In this document: piece by piece, positions 13,657 through 20,716 of the stretch
Layout of the letters: the number at the start of each line of letters is the position of its first letter
How positions within the stretch are numbered: the stretch's first letter is position 1
Assembly (NCBI GenBank): GCA_041690695.1
Contig: JBEPVZ010000018.1
Span: forward strand, 1-23,588
From: JBEPVZ01 sp041690695
GTDB taxonomy: Bacteria > Patescibacteriota > Microgenomatia > Daviesbacterales > UBA10151
Length of the DNA: 23,588 nt
Direction of reading: 5' to 3'
Made by a program: the position numbers and the translations under genes
The notes under the pieces: model-generated
Told to the model about the DNA's origin: nothing
Seen by the model: only the letters and a program-made list of their open reading frames with translations
Database searches by the model: none

Positions 13657-14411
13657 TTAAACCTCGAACTGAACCTGAGCTTGAATTAATGCGCCAAAGT
13701 GGTCAGATGACTGCTCAAGCACTTAAAACTGTTTTAGCGGCGGTTAAACCTGGTGTCAGTTTACTTGAGTTAGATAGCCTGGCAGAAAAAACTATTCATG
13801 ATTTAGGTGGCCAAAGCTCGTTTAAAACCGTGCCTGGATATGATTTTACAACTTGTTTGAATATTAATGAGGAAGTTGTTCATGGTCTACCTCGGCCGAT
13901 TAAGCTTAAAGAAGGGGATACGGTCTCTGTTGATTTGGGTGCTGTTTATCAAGGTTGGCATACTGATGCGAGTTGGACTATGATTGTAGGACAATCAAAA
14001 GAGCCTAAAGTTAAAGCTTTTTTAGCGGCTGGTGAAGAAGCTATGTGGAACGGGATAAGAAAAGCCCTAACTGGCAATCGGGTTGGCGATATTAGCCAAG
14101 CTATTCAAGAGGTGATCGAAGGTCGCGGATACCAGGTGGTTAGATCCCTAGTTGGCCATGGTGTTGGTAGAGAGCTTCATGAAGATCCCGAAATCCCGGG
14201 ATTTGGCCGCAGTTCGGCTGGCCCAATCTTACAAACCGGAATGACTTTGGCTATTGAAGCAATTTATACTGAATCAAGTCGCCAAGTGGTTGTTGCTGAA
14301 GATCAATGGACTTTAAGCTCAGCTGATGGAAGTATGGCTGCGGTCTTCGAAATGACGGTCGTTGTAGGGCCTAAAAAGGCCGAAATTTTGACCGATTGGA
14401 GGCAATTGTGA
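13653..14411 (+). CDS. map: Type I methionine aminopeptidase
   Basis: This enzyme removes the initiator methionine from nascent proteins. The pita-bread metallopeptidase residues are all present: His77 (VVHG), the metal ligands Asp94 (VDLGA), Asp105 (HTDAS), His169 (VGHGVGRELHEDP), Glu202 (LAIEAIY) and Glu233 (VFEMT), with His176 in the active site. The 252 residues match the type I class without an N-terminal SH3 extension. ATGA overlap with adk; 55 nt separate it from infA, and that gap holds a promoter. Confidence 0.97.
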   Translation: MIKPRTEPELELMRQSGQMTAQALKTVLAAVKPGVSLLELDSLAEKTIHDLGGQSSFKTVPGYDFTTCLNINEEVVHGLPRPIKLKEGDTVSVDLGAVYQGWHTDASWTMIVGQSKEPKVKAFLAAGEEAMWNGIRKALTGNRVGDISQAIQEVIEGRGYQVVRSLVGHGVGRELHEDPEIPGFGRSSAGPILQTGMTLAIEAIYTESSRQVVVAEDQWTLSSADGSMAAVFEMTVVVGPKKAEILTDWRQL

Positions 14412-14418
14412 CTATGGG

Positions 14419-14447
14419 TTGTTTTCTGAAGCTAGCTTTGCTAAAAT
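14419..14447 (+). promoter_or_regulatory. Internal promoter before infA
   Basis: TTGTTT (14419-14424), a 17-nt spacer and TAAAAT (14442-14447) with an extended -10 TG at 14439-14440. Start of transcription near 14454 would give a leader of about 13 nt before the infA ATG. It would let infA-rpmJ-rpsM-rpsK-rpsD-rpoA be expressed independently of the upstream genes. Confidence 0.65.
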
Positions 14448-14466
14448 ACCTAAGTCTTTTAAAATA

Positions 14467-14703
14467 ATGGATACAGCAATAGTTGAGGGTAAGGTTACAG
14501 AGGTTCTGCCAAATACCCTGTTTAGGGTAACAATAGATCGATCGGAGTCACTGCCTGAGTTAATAGGACGGATGATTCTTTGTCACATCTCCGGGAAGAT
14601 GCGCAAAAATTATGTTAAACTACTGGCTGGCGATCGGGTTAAAGTTGAAATGAGCCCGAAATATGACTTGGATAAAGGTCGAATAACCTTTAGATTGAGA
14701 TAA
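14467..14703 (+). CDS. infA: Translation initiation factor IF-1
   Basis: IF-1 occupies the A site during initiation and helps IF-2 and IF-3. The OB-fold sequence VEGKVTEVLPNTLFRVTI, CHISGKMRKNYVKLLAGDRVKVEMSPKYDLDKGRITFRLR is diagnostic. I chose the ATG at 14467 (78 residues), close to the normal 72. An in-frame TTG 48 nt upstream is the -35 element of the internal promoter, not a start. The 'GRMILCHISG' segment replaces the more usual 'ENGHKVLAHISG' length but keeps the fold. There is no Shine-Dalgarno site in the 13-nt predicted leader. Confidence 0.95.
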   Translation: MDTAIVEGKVTEVLPNTLFRVTIDRSESLPELIGRMILCHISGKMRKNYVKLLAGDRVKVEMSPKYDLDKGRITFRLR

Positions 14704-14707
14704 AAAT

Positions 14708-14824
14708 ATGAAAGTACAGGCATCAGTTAAAGAAAGGTGTAAGTTTTGTAAATATGTTAGGCGCGAGGGCGTCTTATTTGTGATATGCTCTCGCAGTCCA
14801 AAGCATAAACAACGACAAGGATAA
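14708..14824 (+). CDS. rpmJ: 50S ribosomal protein L36
   Basis: L36 is the smallest ribosomal protein, a zinc-ribbon that knits together 23S rRNA in the large subunit. The 38-residue product starts MKVQASVKERCKFCKYV and ends SPKHKQRQG. Zinc ligands Cys11, Cys14, Cys27 and His33 are all present, so this is the C+ form. Four nt separate it from infA and three from rpsM, the standard infA-rpmJ-rpsM order. Confidence 0.96.
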   Translation: MKVQASVKERCKFCKYVRREGVLFVICSRSPKHKQRQG

Positions 14825-14827
14825 AAT

Positions 14828-15241
14828 ATGGCACGAATTGCAGGCATTGACCTACCAAACGAAAAAAGATTAGATATTGGCTTAACTTATATTTATGGGA
14901 TTGGTCGTGCCAACGTTAAAGGTTTATTGGATGAGGTTAAGTTAGACGCGACCAAAAGAATTAAAGATTTGTCTGAAGAAGATATTAATAAGCTCCAACG
15001 GGCGATTGAGAAGATGGTCGTTGAGGGTGATTTAAGACGTGAGATTGAGAGAAATATTCGTAGACTTGAAGATGCGGGAGCTTATCGAGGACTGCGTCAT
15101 CGTCATGGTTTACCAGCTCGTGGCCAAAGAACTCGCTCAAATGCTCGAACTCGAAAAGGTAAGAGAAAGACCGTTGGATCGGTTAGAAAGGATGTCGTGA
15201 CTGCGAAAGCTTCCCCAGTAACGACTGCTGCTAAAAAATAA
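14828..15241 (+). CDS. rpsM: 30S ribosomal protein S13
   Basis: S13 bridges to the large subunit and contacts the P-site tRNA. MARIAGIDLPNEKRLDIGLTYIYGIG, the helix-two-turn-helix region and the basic GLRHRHGLPARGQRTRSNARTRKGKRKTVG signature are present. The usual protein ends shortly after KGKRKT; here about 20 extra residues (VRKDVVTAKASPVTTAAKK) follow, giving 137 in total. The stop shares a base with the rpsK start. Confidence 0.97.
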   Translation: MARIAGIDLPNEKRLDIGLTYIYGIGRANVKGLLDEVKLDATKRIKDLSEEDINKLQRAIEKMVVEGDLRREIERNIRRLEDAGAYRGLRHRHGLPARGQRTRSNARTRKGKRKTVGSVRKDVVTAKASPVTTAAKK

Positions 15242-15633
15242 TGGCTAAGAAAGTTATTACTAAGAAAAAAGTTGCTCAAGCTAAAGTCGTTCCAAGTGGA
15301 CGAGTTTATGTGACGGCCACTTTTAATAATACGATTGTGACTTTAACTGATTCGATTGGTAATGCTTTAGCGTGGGGATCCTCTGGAGCTTCTGGTTTTA
15401 AAGGCGCACGTAAAGCTACTCCTTTTGCCGGTATTAGTGCGGTTGAATCTGTGGCTCGTAAAGGTCAAGCGATGGGGATGACTCAAGTTGAAGTTTATAT
15501 TAAAGGTCCAGGCCCAGGACGAGATGCTGCTATCAGAGCTTTAAAAAATGCTGGTTTAAATATTACGATGATTGCTGACGTTACCCCAATTCCACATAAT
15601 GGTCCAAGAGCTAAAAAGAGGAGACGAGTTTAA
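15241..15633 (+). CDS. rpsK: 30S ribosomal protein S11
   Basis: S11 lies in the platform near the mRNA exit and anti-Shine-Dalgarno region. The first 18 residues are a Lys-rich arm. The core has GRVYVTATFNNTIVTLTDSIGNALAWGSSGASGFKGARKATPFA, KGPGPGRDAAIRALKNAGLNITMIADVTPIPHNG and the C-terminal RAKKRRRV, at normal length (130). One-base overlaps on both sides. Confidence 0.98.
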   Translation: MAKKVITKKKVAQAKVVPSGRVYVTATFNNTIVTLTDSIGNALAWGSSGASGFKGARKATPFAGISAVESVARKGQAMGMTQVEVYIKGPGPGRDAAIRALKNAGLNITMIADVTPIPHNGPRAKKRRRV

Positions 15634-16238
15634 TGTCACGCTACCGAGGTCCAAAACGCAGATTAAGTCGTCGAGAAGGAGTTCCGCTTTTTCAATCCGA
15701 TGCCAAATCAATGGAACGCAAAGGTGCTATCCCACCTGGAGCACATGGTGTTCGGGTTAGTCGACGAAGAGTCTCAGCTTATGGTGAACAACTTCGGGCT
15801 AAACAACGAGCTAAGAGATTGTATGGTTTAACTGAAAAGCAATTTAAAAATACTTTTACTAAAGCTTCCAAAAAGAGTAAGGCTACTGGTCAAACCATGC
15901 TTGAGCTTTTAGAAACTCGTTTAGACAACGTTGTTTATAGGCTCGGATTTTCCAGATCTCGCCCAGAAGCCCGCCAAATTGTTAATCATGGACATGTCAC
16001 AGTTGATGGTAAAAAAGTTACAATCCCATCCTTTACTGTCAAAATAAATTCAGTAGTTGCAATTGCCAGCAAATTTGTGGATAATACTCAGGTCAAAAAG
16101 AGTTTAGAGGATTCTGAAGGCCTACCTAAGTGGTTAGATCGAAAAGCCGCTTCCGGTAAGGTTTTGAATCTTCCTGAAAGAGATGATACTGAGAAGATCG
16201 TTGATGAACAACTGATTGTCGAGTATTATAGTAGGTAA
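15633..16238 (+). CDS. rpsD: 30S ribosomal protein S4
   Basis: S4 nucleates 30S body assembly and is an autoregulator of the alpha operon in other bacteria. The 201 residues include the N-terminal SRYRGPKRRLSRREG, KQRAKRLYGLTEKQF, and the S4 RNA-binding domain (LETRLDNVVYRLGFSRSRPEARQIVNHGHVTVDGKKV, residues 92-128), ending IVEYYSR. The N-terminal zinc-binding cysteines seen in some S4 proteins are absent (C-minus form). Confidence 0.98.
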   Translation: MSRYRGPKRRLSRREGVPLFQSDAKSMERKGAIPPGAHGVRVSRRRVSAYGEQLRAKQRAKRLYGLTEKQFKNTFTKASKKSKATGQTMLELLETRLDNVVYRLGFSRSRPEARQIVNHGHVTVDGKKVTIPSFTVKINSVVAIASKFVDNTQVKKSLEDSEGLPKWLDRKAASGKVLNLPERDDTEKIVDEQLIVEYYSR

Positions 16239-16244
16239 ACTAAA

Positions 16245-17162
16245 ATGAACAAATTTAAAGTAGCTAGCGAAAATGAAAATGGTACAACCGCTCAAATAGT
16301 TGTTGAGCCGCTTGAGCAAGGTTATGGCCATACCTTAGGTAACAGCTTGCGCCGCTGTATGTTAACTTCTATGCCAGGTGCAGCCATCACCAGTTTAAAA
16401 ATTGCTGGAGTTAGTCATCAATTCTCAACTATGCCTGGAGTTGTTGAAGACGTTTTACAAATTATCTTAAACCTCAAGAAACTTAGACTCAAAATTTATG
16501 GTGATCAACTGATTCACTTAAGTATTCAAAAAACTGGTAAAGGCGATATTACAGCAGGCGACCTAGATACTAAAGGTTTAGGCGAAATTATTAACCCTGA
16601 TTTACACATTGCAACTGTGACTGATCCAAAAGCTAAATTTAGTTTAGAGCTAACTGCTGATAAAGGGGTTGGCTATGTTGGAGTTGACGAAAGAAAAAGC
16701 AACGAAGTCGGAGTTATGCCAATCGATTCAATTTATACCCCAGTTCTATCCGTTAACTATACCGTTGATCAAACTCGAGTTGGTCGCCGAACTGATTTTG
16801 AAAAGTTAACGATGGACATTACAACTGATGGAACAATGACTGCTCTTGAAGCGGTTAATAGTTCAGCTCAAATTTTAGCTGGATATTTCCAACAGATCTA
16901 TAAACCCGAAGCTGATGATCAAGTTGTGGCTACTCCAGCTGACAGCTTTTTAGCTGAAGATTTACTTAAATCCTCAGTTGAAGAATTAGATCTACCAGTT
17001 CGAATTAGTAATGCTTTAAAAGCTATCGATGCCGATACGATCGGTAAACTAACTCAAGTTCCACGAGCTCACTTAATGAAAGCTAAAAACTTGGGAACTA
17101 AATCTTTAACTCTAATTTCTGAAAAATTAGCAGAGAGGGGGCTGGCTCTAAGTGAGGCATAA
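16245..17162 (+). CDS. rpoA: DNA-directed RNA polymerase alpha subunit
   Basis: The alpha dimer is the assembly platform for RNA polymerase. The N-terminal domain shows PLEQGYGHTLGNSLRRCMLTSMPGAAIT (residues 22-50), VEDVLQIILNLK and the second alpha motif VGRRTDFEKLTMDITTDGTMTALEAVNSSAQIL. After an acidic linker (residues 225-245) the C-terminal domain SVEELDLPVRISNALKAIDADTIGKLTQV..LMKAKNLGTKSLTLISEKL retains the arginine that corresponds to E. coli R265 (UP-element and activator contact) and the helix-hairpin-helix. 305 residues in total. It overlaps rplQ by 11 nt. Confidence 0.98.
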   Translation: MNKFKVASENENGTTAQIVVEPLEQGYGHTLGNSLRRCMLTSMPGAAITSLKIAGVSHQFSTMPGVVEDVLQIILNLKKLRLKIYGDQLIHLSIQKTGKGDITAGDLDTKGLGEIINPDLHIATVTDPKAKFSLELTADKGVGYVGVDERKSNEVGVMPIDSIYTPVLSVNYTVDQTRVGRRTDFEKLTMDITTDGTMTALEAVNSSAQILAGYFQQIYKPEADDQVVATPADSFLAEDLLKSSVEELDLPVRISNALKAIDADTIGKLTQVPRAHLMKAKNLGTKSLTLISEKLAERGLALSEA

Positions 17163-17658
17163 TGTTTATGGCAAGCACCTTAGTCGGTCAAGTAATCAAC
17201 GGACAGCTTTATTTCGAAGCTTAGTCCGATCTCTCATTATCAGCGAAAAGATCCAAACGACTGAAGCTAAAGCTAAAGCCATTAAAGGTTTAGTTGATAA
17301 AATTATCACCCAAGCAAAATCCCCAACGACCCGAAGACTAGTTAGTCAATTTTTGACTGATAAAAAGATTTCGGACAAGTTGATTAATGAACTTTTGCCT
17401 CGTTTAGATTCTAGAACTTCAGGTTATACCTCAATTATTAAAACTGGTCGAAGATTAGGTGACGGCGCATTAATGGTTACCATGAGATTATTGGTTGAAG
17501 AACCAAAAGCTGCTGCTAAAAAGAGTAAAGAAGATAAACCTTTGGCCGAAGAAATTAAAGCATCAGAAGTTGTTGAAGCAGAGATTGTGTCTCCGGATGA
17601 GACTGTGATCGAAACTCCAAAAAAGAAAGTTCCGGCTAAAAAGGCTACTAAAAAATAA
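17152..17658 (+). CDS. rplQ: 50S ribosomal protein L17 with charged tail
   Basis: L17 sits at the tunnel exit rim. The start is GTG at 17152, giving MRHNVYGKHLSRSSNQRTALFRSLVRSLI, the usual L17 opening, followed by ERIETTEAKAK-like KIQTTEAKAKAIKGLVDKIITQAK and TSGYTSIIKTGRRLGDGALM. A purine-rich GAGAGGGGG upstream in rpoA can act as Shine-Dalgarno site. The core ends near residue 118; about 50 further residues form an Ala/Glu/Lys tail (EEPKAAAKKSK to VPAKKATKK). Confidence 0.96.
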   Translation: MRHNVYGKHLSRSSNQRTALFRSLVRSLIISEKIQTTEAKAKAIKGLVDKIITQAKSPTTRRLVSQFLTDKKISDKLINELLPRLDSRTSGYTSIIKTGRRLGDGALMVTMRLLVEEPKAAAKKSKEDKPLAEEIKASEVVEAEIVSPDETVIETPKKKVPAKKATKK

Positions 17659-17661
17659 ACT

Positions 17662-18084
17662 ATGAGCACTAACGTTTTATCAGCTAAAGATATTAAAAGA
17701 AATTGGCATCACTTCGATGCTACTGATCAAGTTTTAGGCCGTTTGGCTCAAGCTGTGGCGACTAAATTAATGGGTAAAGATAAAACTAATTTTGTGCCGT
17801 ATTTAGACAATGGTGATTATGTAGTTGTAACTAACGCTTCTAAAATTAAAGTAACTGGTAAAAAGGCTACTCAAAAAAAGTATATTCATCATTCAGGTTA
17901 TCCAGGAGGACTTAGAGAAGAGACTTTTGAAAAGTTAATAGTTCGTCGACCAGAAGAAGTTATCCGTCATGCCGTTGTGGGAATGCTTCCAAAAACCAAA
18001 CTTGGTAAATCAATGATTATCAAAGTCCATATTTTTAAAGACGACAATCATCCCTTTGCTAAACAACTCGGAGGTTCTAACTAA
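17662..18084 (+). CDS. rplM: 50S ribosomal protein L13
   Basis: L13 is an early 23S rRNA-binding assembly protein. The 140-residue product has RNWHHFDATDQVLGRLAQAVATKLMGKDKTNFVPYLDNGDYVVVTNASKIKVTGKK, followed by YIHHSGYPGGLREETFEKLIVRRPEEVIRHAVVGMLPKTKLGKSM, all standard. It starts 3 nt after rplQ, so the L13-S9 pair, a separate operon in E. coli, is here part of the main cluster. Confidence 0.98.
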   Translation: MSTNVLSAKDIKRNWHHFDATDQVLGRLAQAVATKLMGKDKTNFVPYLDNGDYVVVTNASKIKVTGKKATQKKYIHHSGYPGGLREETFEKLIVRRPEEVIRHAVVGMLPKTKLGKSMIIKVHIFKDDNHPFAKQLGGSN

Positions 18085-18494
18085 TGCCAACTACTCAACA
18101 GCCAGATTATATTGGAGCAGTTGGTCGACGCAAAGAAGCGGTTGCCCGAGTCCGAATTCGACCCGGTCAAGGTGTTTCGATCGTGAATTCCAAACCAATC
18201 TCGGACTATTTCCAAGGTCCACTTAAACAAAAAGCTTATCAAAAGCCCTTTGAGTTAACTCAAACTTTAGGTAAATATATTGCGACGATTAAAGTTTCAG
18301 GTGGTGGAACAGCTTCCCAACTTGATGCTGTTGTTCATGGTTTATCTCGTGCCCTGTCAGCTGCAGATAAAGAAAACTTCCGAAAGCCACTTAAAGTAGC
18401 GGGTTTATTAACTCGTGATCCAAGAGCTCGTGAGAGACGTAAGATCGGCCAAGGTGGCCGTGCTCGAGCTAAAAAGCAATCTCCAAAGAGATAA
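18084..18494 (+). CDS. rpsI: 30S ribosomal protein S9
   Basis: S9 has a C-terminal tail reaching the P-site tRNA anticodon. The 136-residue protein shows YIGAVGRRKEAVARVRIRPGQG, VSGGGTASQLDAVVHGLSRALSAADKENFRKPLK, LLTRDPRARERRKIGQGGRARAKKQSPKR; the final Lys-Arg that touches tRNA is kept. One-base overlap with rplM. It is the last gene of the cluster; only a weak AT-rich dyad (AAAGA 18485-18489 / TCTTT 18497-18501) follows, no convincing terminator. Confidence 0.98.
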   Translation: MPTTQQPDYIGAVGRRKEAVARVRIRPGQGVSIVNSKPISDYFQGPLKQKAYQKPFELTQTLGKYIATIKVSGGGTASQLDAVVHGLSRALSAADKENFRKPLKVAGLLTRDPRARERRKIGQGGRARAKKQSPKR

Positions 18495-18511
18495 TTTCTT
18501 TATTTTAGTTG

Positions 18512-18517
18512 TATAAT
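18512..18517 (+). promoter_or_regulatory. -10 box placed for a leaderless start at 18524
   Basis: A perfect TATAAT ends 6 nt before the ATG at 18524, so the predicted +1 falls on or next to the start codon. No recognisable -35 hexamer lies in the AT-rich stretch upstream. Confidence 0.65.
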
Positions 18518-18523
18518 CCAACT

Positions 18524-18730
18524 ATGCCGATAGACTGGACAAATATATATAAGAAGTATAAGGGCCTATGGGTGGCGCTGGCAGATGACCAAGTTACCGT
18601 CATTGCTGCTGGTAAGACCGTTAAAGCTGTCATGGGTGCTTCGCAAAAAAAAGGCTTCAATGAACCGATTTTATTTAGAGTACCTACAAAAATGGTCTCT
18701 TATATTGGTGCTTTAATTTGTGAAATTTAA
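18524..18730 (+). CDS. DUF5678-like small protein
   Basis: The 68-residue protein (start ATG 18524, MPIDWTNIYKKYKGLWVAL) follows the pattern of the small DUF5678 family: KYKGLWVAL, a short loop DDQVTVIAAGKTVKAVM and KKGFNEPILFRVPTKM. The family has no established function that I know. An in-frame TTG at 18509 overlaps the -10 box and is not used. The stop overlaps by 11 nt the GTG start of a retropepsin-like gene, so the two are translated as a coupled pair. Family assignment is from pattern memory and should be confirmed by a profile search. Confidence 0.8.
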   Translation: MPIDWTNIYKKYKGLWVALADDQVTVIAAGKTVKAVMGASQKKGFNEPILFRVPTKMVSYIGALICEI

Positions 18731-19151
18731 ATACTATAAATCTACAAGTCATTCTCTTTCAGATTTCTTTGGTCTAGGGATTCTGAGGCCGATTATTCCA
18801 ATTAGAATAGTTGGTCAGAATAATGCTATTAAATATAATGTTTTAGTTGATTCTGGAGCTGACTTTTGTATCTTTGATGCTGAAATTGGAGAATATTTAG
18901 GCATAAATGTTAGGTCTGGAACAGAAATTACTTTTGGCGGAATCCAAAGCTTAGGAGGGGCTAAAGCGTATATTCATAGAATTAATATGGAGGTGGGTGG
19001 CCATCCCTTTAGAGCTGAAGTAGGTTTTTCTTATGATATTGCTAAGAGTGGTCATGGAATTCTCGGACAAAAAGGTTTTTTTGACTTATTTATCGTTAAG
19101 TTCGATTTGCAAAAAACTGAAATTGAGATTAAACCACGTTCAGCGCTTTAA
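18720..19151 (+). CDS. Retropepsin-like aspartic protease (clan AA)
   Basis: The 143-residue protein carries the retropepsin active-site motif DSGAD (residues 44-48, in VLVDSGADFCIF) and, near the C-terminus, the second hallmark HGILGQKGFFDLF (residues 112-124), the ILG motif that supports the active-site loop. One catalytic Asp per chain means it should act as a homodimer. No signal peptide or membrane segment is seen, so it is probably cytosolic. The GTG start overlaps the DUF5678-like gene. Its 3' end overlaps the convergent 19148-19744 gene by 4 nt. The substrate is unknown. Confidence 0.85.
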   Translation: MKFKYYKSTSHSLSDFFGLGILRPIIPIRIVGQNNAIKYNVLVDSGADFCIFDAEIGEYLGINVRSGTEITFGGIQSLGGAKAYIHRINMEVGGHPFRAEVGFSYDIAKSGHGILGQKGFFDLFIVKFDLQKTEIEIKPRSAL

Positions 19152-19744
19152 TCAGTTTTAACTTGACCTAACGCTTCAATCTTGGTAACCAACTCTTCGG
19201 TTGGAATTGAGGATAGATCAATCTTATTTTCATAAGCCACTGCTAATCCTTGAATGAGTCGTCTGGCTAGAATGGCCTCTTTTTTATTTAGATAACTAAT
19301 CGTAATCGAGCCCTCTGTAAAGCCCCGGTCTATGACTTTGATACGAGCAAAAAGGACACTAGTTTCAACAATAACATCAGAGATATCTCGAATTAAAATG
19401 CTATGAATATGATCTGACCAAAAAAAAGTCCGAAAAACAAAATTAATCTTATTTTCATCGATCACTAAATCATCAATAAACATCGTAAATGGCCAGATCG
19501 AGGAAGTTTTATGCAAAACTCGGTTGGTTTTATTAACTATCTTATCCAACTTTTGGGTTGCGGTTTGTTTGGCTGGCTGTGGTGTTTCTTCAGATTGTGG
19601 ATTTAAAGTTTGATTATTCTCGGTTTCGGTATGGGGATCGGTCTCTATAATTGGTTCAGCTGGGGTGGTGATACGTTTACGCAAAGTTGATAACCGCTCT
19701 TTGAGCGGGTATTTTCCAAATGGTATTTGACCCGTGCTTAACAT
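19148..19744 (-). CDS. Unknown protein with disordered linker and PH-like C-terminal domain
   Basis: I do not recognise a named family. Of 198 residues, 1-25 are basic, 26-70 are low-complexity (Thr, Glu, Pro, Gln-rich: TTPAEPIIETDPHTETENNQ region) and probably disordered. Residues 82-198 look like a compact beta-rich domain: WPFTMFIDDLVIDENKINFVFRTFF, HSILIRDISDVIVETSVLFARIKVID, GSITISYLNKKEAILARRLIQGLAVAYE. Alternating strands that end in one amphipathic helix suggest a bacterial PH-like fold; this is inference. The ATG at 19744 is supported by a TATACT box 8 nt upstream. Confidence 0.75.
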   Translation of the reverse strand: MLSTGQIPFGKYPLKERLSTLRKRITTPAEPIIETDPHTETENNQTLNPQSEETPQPAKQTATQKLDKIVNKTNRVLHKTSSIWPFTMFIDDLVIDENKINFVFRTFFWSDHIHSILIRDISDVIVETSVLFARIKVIDRGFTEGSITISYLNKKEAILARRLIQGLAVAYENKIDLSSIPTEELVTKIEALGQVKTD

Positions 19745-19752
19745 TAATTGCT

Positions 19753-19758
19753 AGTATA
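19753..19758 (-). promoter_or_regulatory. -10 box of the 19148-19744 gene
   Basis: On the minus strand TATACT (19758 to 19753) ends 8 nt before the ATG at 19744, fitting a leaderless transcript. No clear -35 hexamer is present at 17-18 nt. Confidence 0.5.
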
Positions 19759-19810
19759 GGGGTAATTGGTGAGGATTAAGTAAGAATTGGAGGAAGTTGC
19801 TTATTGCTCC

Positions 19811-19845
19811 TTGACTGTCAACTCTCACTTGTAGGATATTATTAT
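19811..19845 (+). promoter_or_regulatory. Candidate promoter of the 19853 nuclease gene
   Basis: TTGACT (19811-19816) is the left half of a short dyad TTGAC-T-GTCAA (19811-19821). Two overlapping TATTAT boxes follow (19837-19842 and 19840-19845); the second ends 7 nt before the ATG. The spacers (20 or 23 nt) are long, so the exact -35 is uncertain; the dyad may instead be an operator. Confidence 0.45.
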
Positions 19846-19852
19846 CTCCAAT

Positions 19853-20716
19853 ATGCCAAATTCAGCTGTTTGGGTTTCCCATTCTTCTATTTCAGACTTT
19901 TTAAAATGTCCAAGGCTTTACTATCTCCGGAATGTCTATAAAGATCCTAAAACTCACCACAAAATTAATTTAGTCAATCCACCGCTAGCTTTAGGTCAGG
20001 CCGTTCATGAAGTTTTAGAACAGCTAGCCAAATTGCCAGTTAAAGAGCGATTTAGTTTAGATTTAGGGAAAGTTTATGATGACGCTTGGCAAAAAGTTAG
20101 TGGTAAATTGGGCGGATTCCTATCGCCTGATGAGGAATCTGATTATCGGCTTAAAGGCTGGCAGATGATTAGTCGGGTTATTGAAAATCCTGGACCACTT
20201 AAAAATAAAGCTTGGCCAATTCGAAAATGGTGTCATGTTGATGATGGCTCACATTTAAATTGTAATATGAAAGATCTGCCACATACTTATCTGTCTCAAA
20301 GTGATAATTTAATTTTGTGTGGCAAAGTTGATTGGATCGAATATTTGGAAGGTGATGATTCAATTCATATTATCGATTTTAAAACTGGCAAACATGATGA
20401 GGATGAAGGTTCGCTCCAATTACCCATCTACTATTTATTGGTTAAAAGTTGTCAAACAAGACCAGTTAAAAAGATTAGTTATTGGTACTTAGATCGGAAT
20501 AATGAGTGTAGTGAAGTTGTTTTACCGACTTTGGAAGAATCCCAAAAGCGAGTATTAGAAGCTGCTCTGCTGGTTAAAAATGCTCGTGAGACTAAATCTT
20601 TTGATTGCCTGCGCAACGGTTGCTTTGCTTGTCGACCATTTGAAGCGATTATTAATGGTGAAGCCGAATTTATTGGAGTTGGGGGATATAATCAAGACAA
20701 CTATATTATTAGTTAA
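19853..20716 (+). CDS. PD-(D/E)XK nuclease, Cas4/RecB-like, with Fe-S cluster cysteines
   Basis: The 287-residue protein has the architecture of the RecB/Cas4 nuclease family. The N-terminal SHSSISDFLKCPRLYYLR carries the first cluster Cys (Cys19). His52 (LGQAVHEVLE), Asp160 (KVDWIEY), Asp175-x-Lys177 (IIDFKTGK) and Gln189-x3-Tyr193 (QLPIYY) form the catalytic core. Cys252, Cys257 and Cys260 (CLRNGCFAC) complete a four-Cys site for a probable 4Fe-4S cluster. No cas genes or repeat array occur in the window, so a stand-alone DNA-repair or recombination role is more likely than CRISPR adaptation. Its end overlaps the convergent SIMPL gene by 8 nt. Confidence 0.88.
   Translation: MPNSAVWVSHSSISDFLKCPRLYYLRNVYKDPKTHHKINLVNPPLALGQAVHEVLEQLAKLPVKERFSLDLGKVYDDAWQKVSGKLGGFLSPDEESDYRLKGWQMISRVIENPGPLKNKAWPIRKWCHVDDGSHLNCNMKDLPHTYLSQSDNLILCGKVDWIEYLEGDDSIHIIDFKTGKHDEDEGSLQLPIYYLLVKSCQTRPVKKISYWYLDRNNECSEVVLPTLEESQKRVLEAALLVKNARETKSFDCLRNGCFACRPFEAIINGEAEFIGVGGYNQDNYIIS

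Noticed and set aside
18485..18506. Terminator after rpsI
   Set aside because: The stem is only 5 bp of mostly A/T pairs with a weak following T-run; not convincing.
19853..20716. CRISPR-associated Cas4 with an array nearby
   Set aside because: No direct-repeat array and no cas1/cas2-like genes anywhere in the window.
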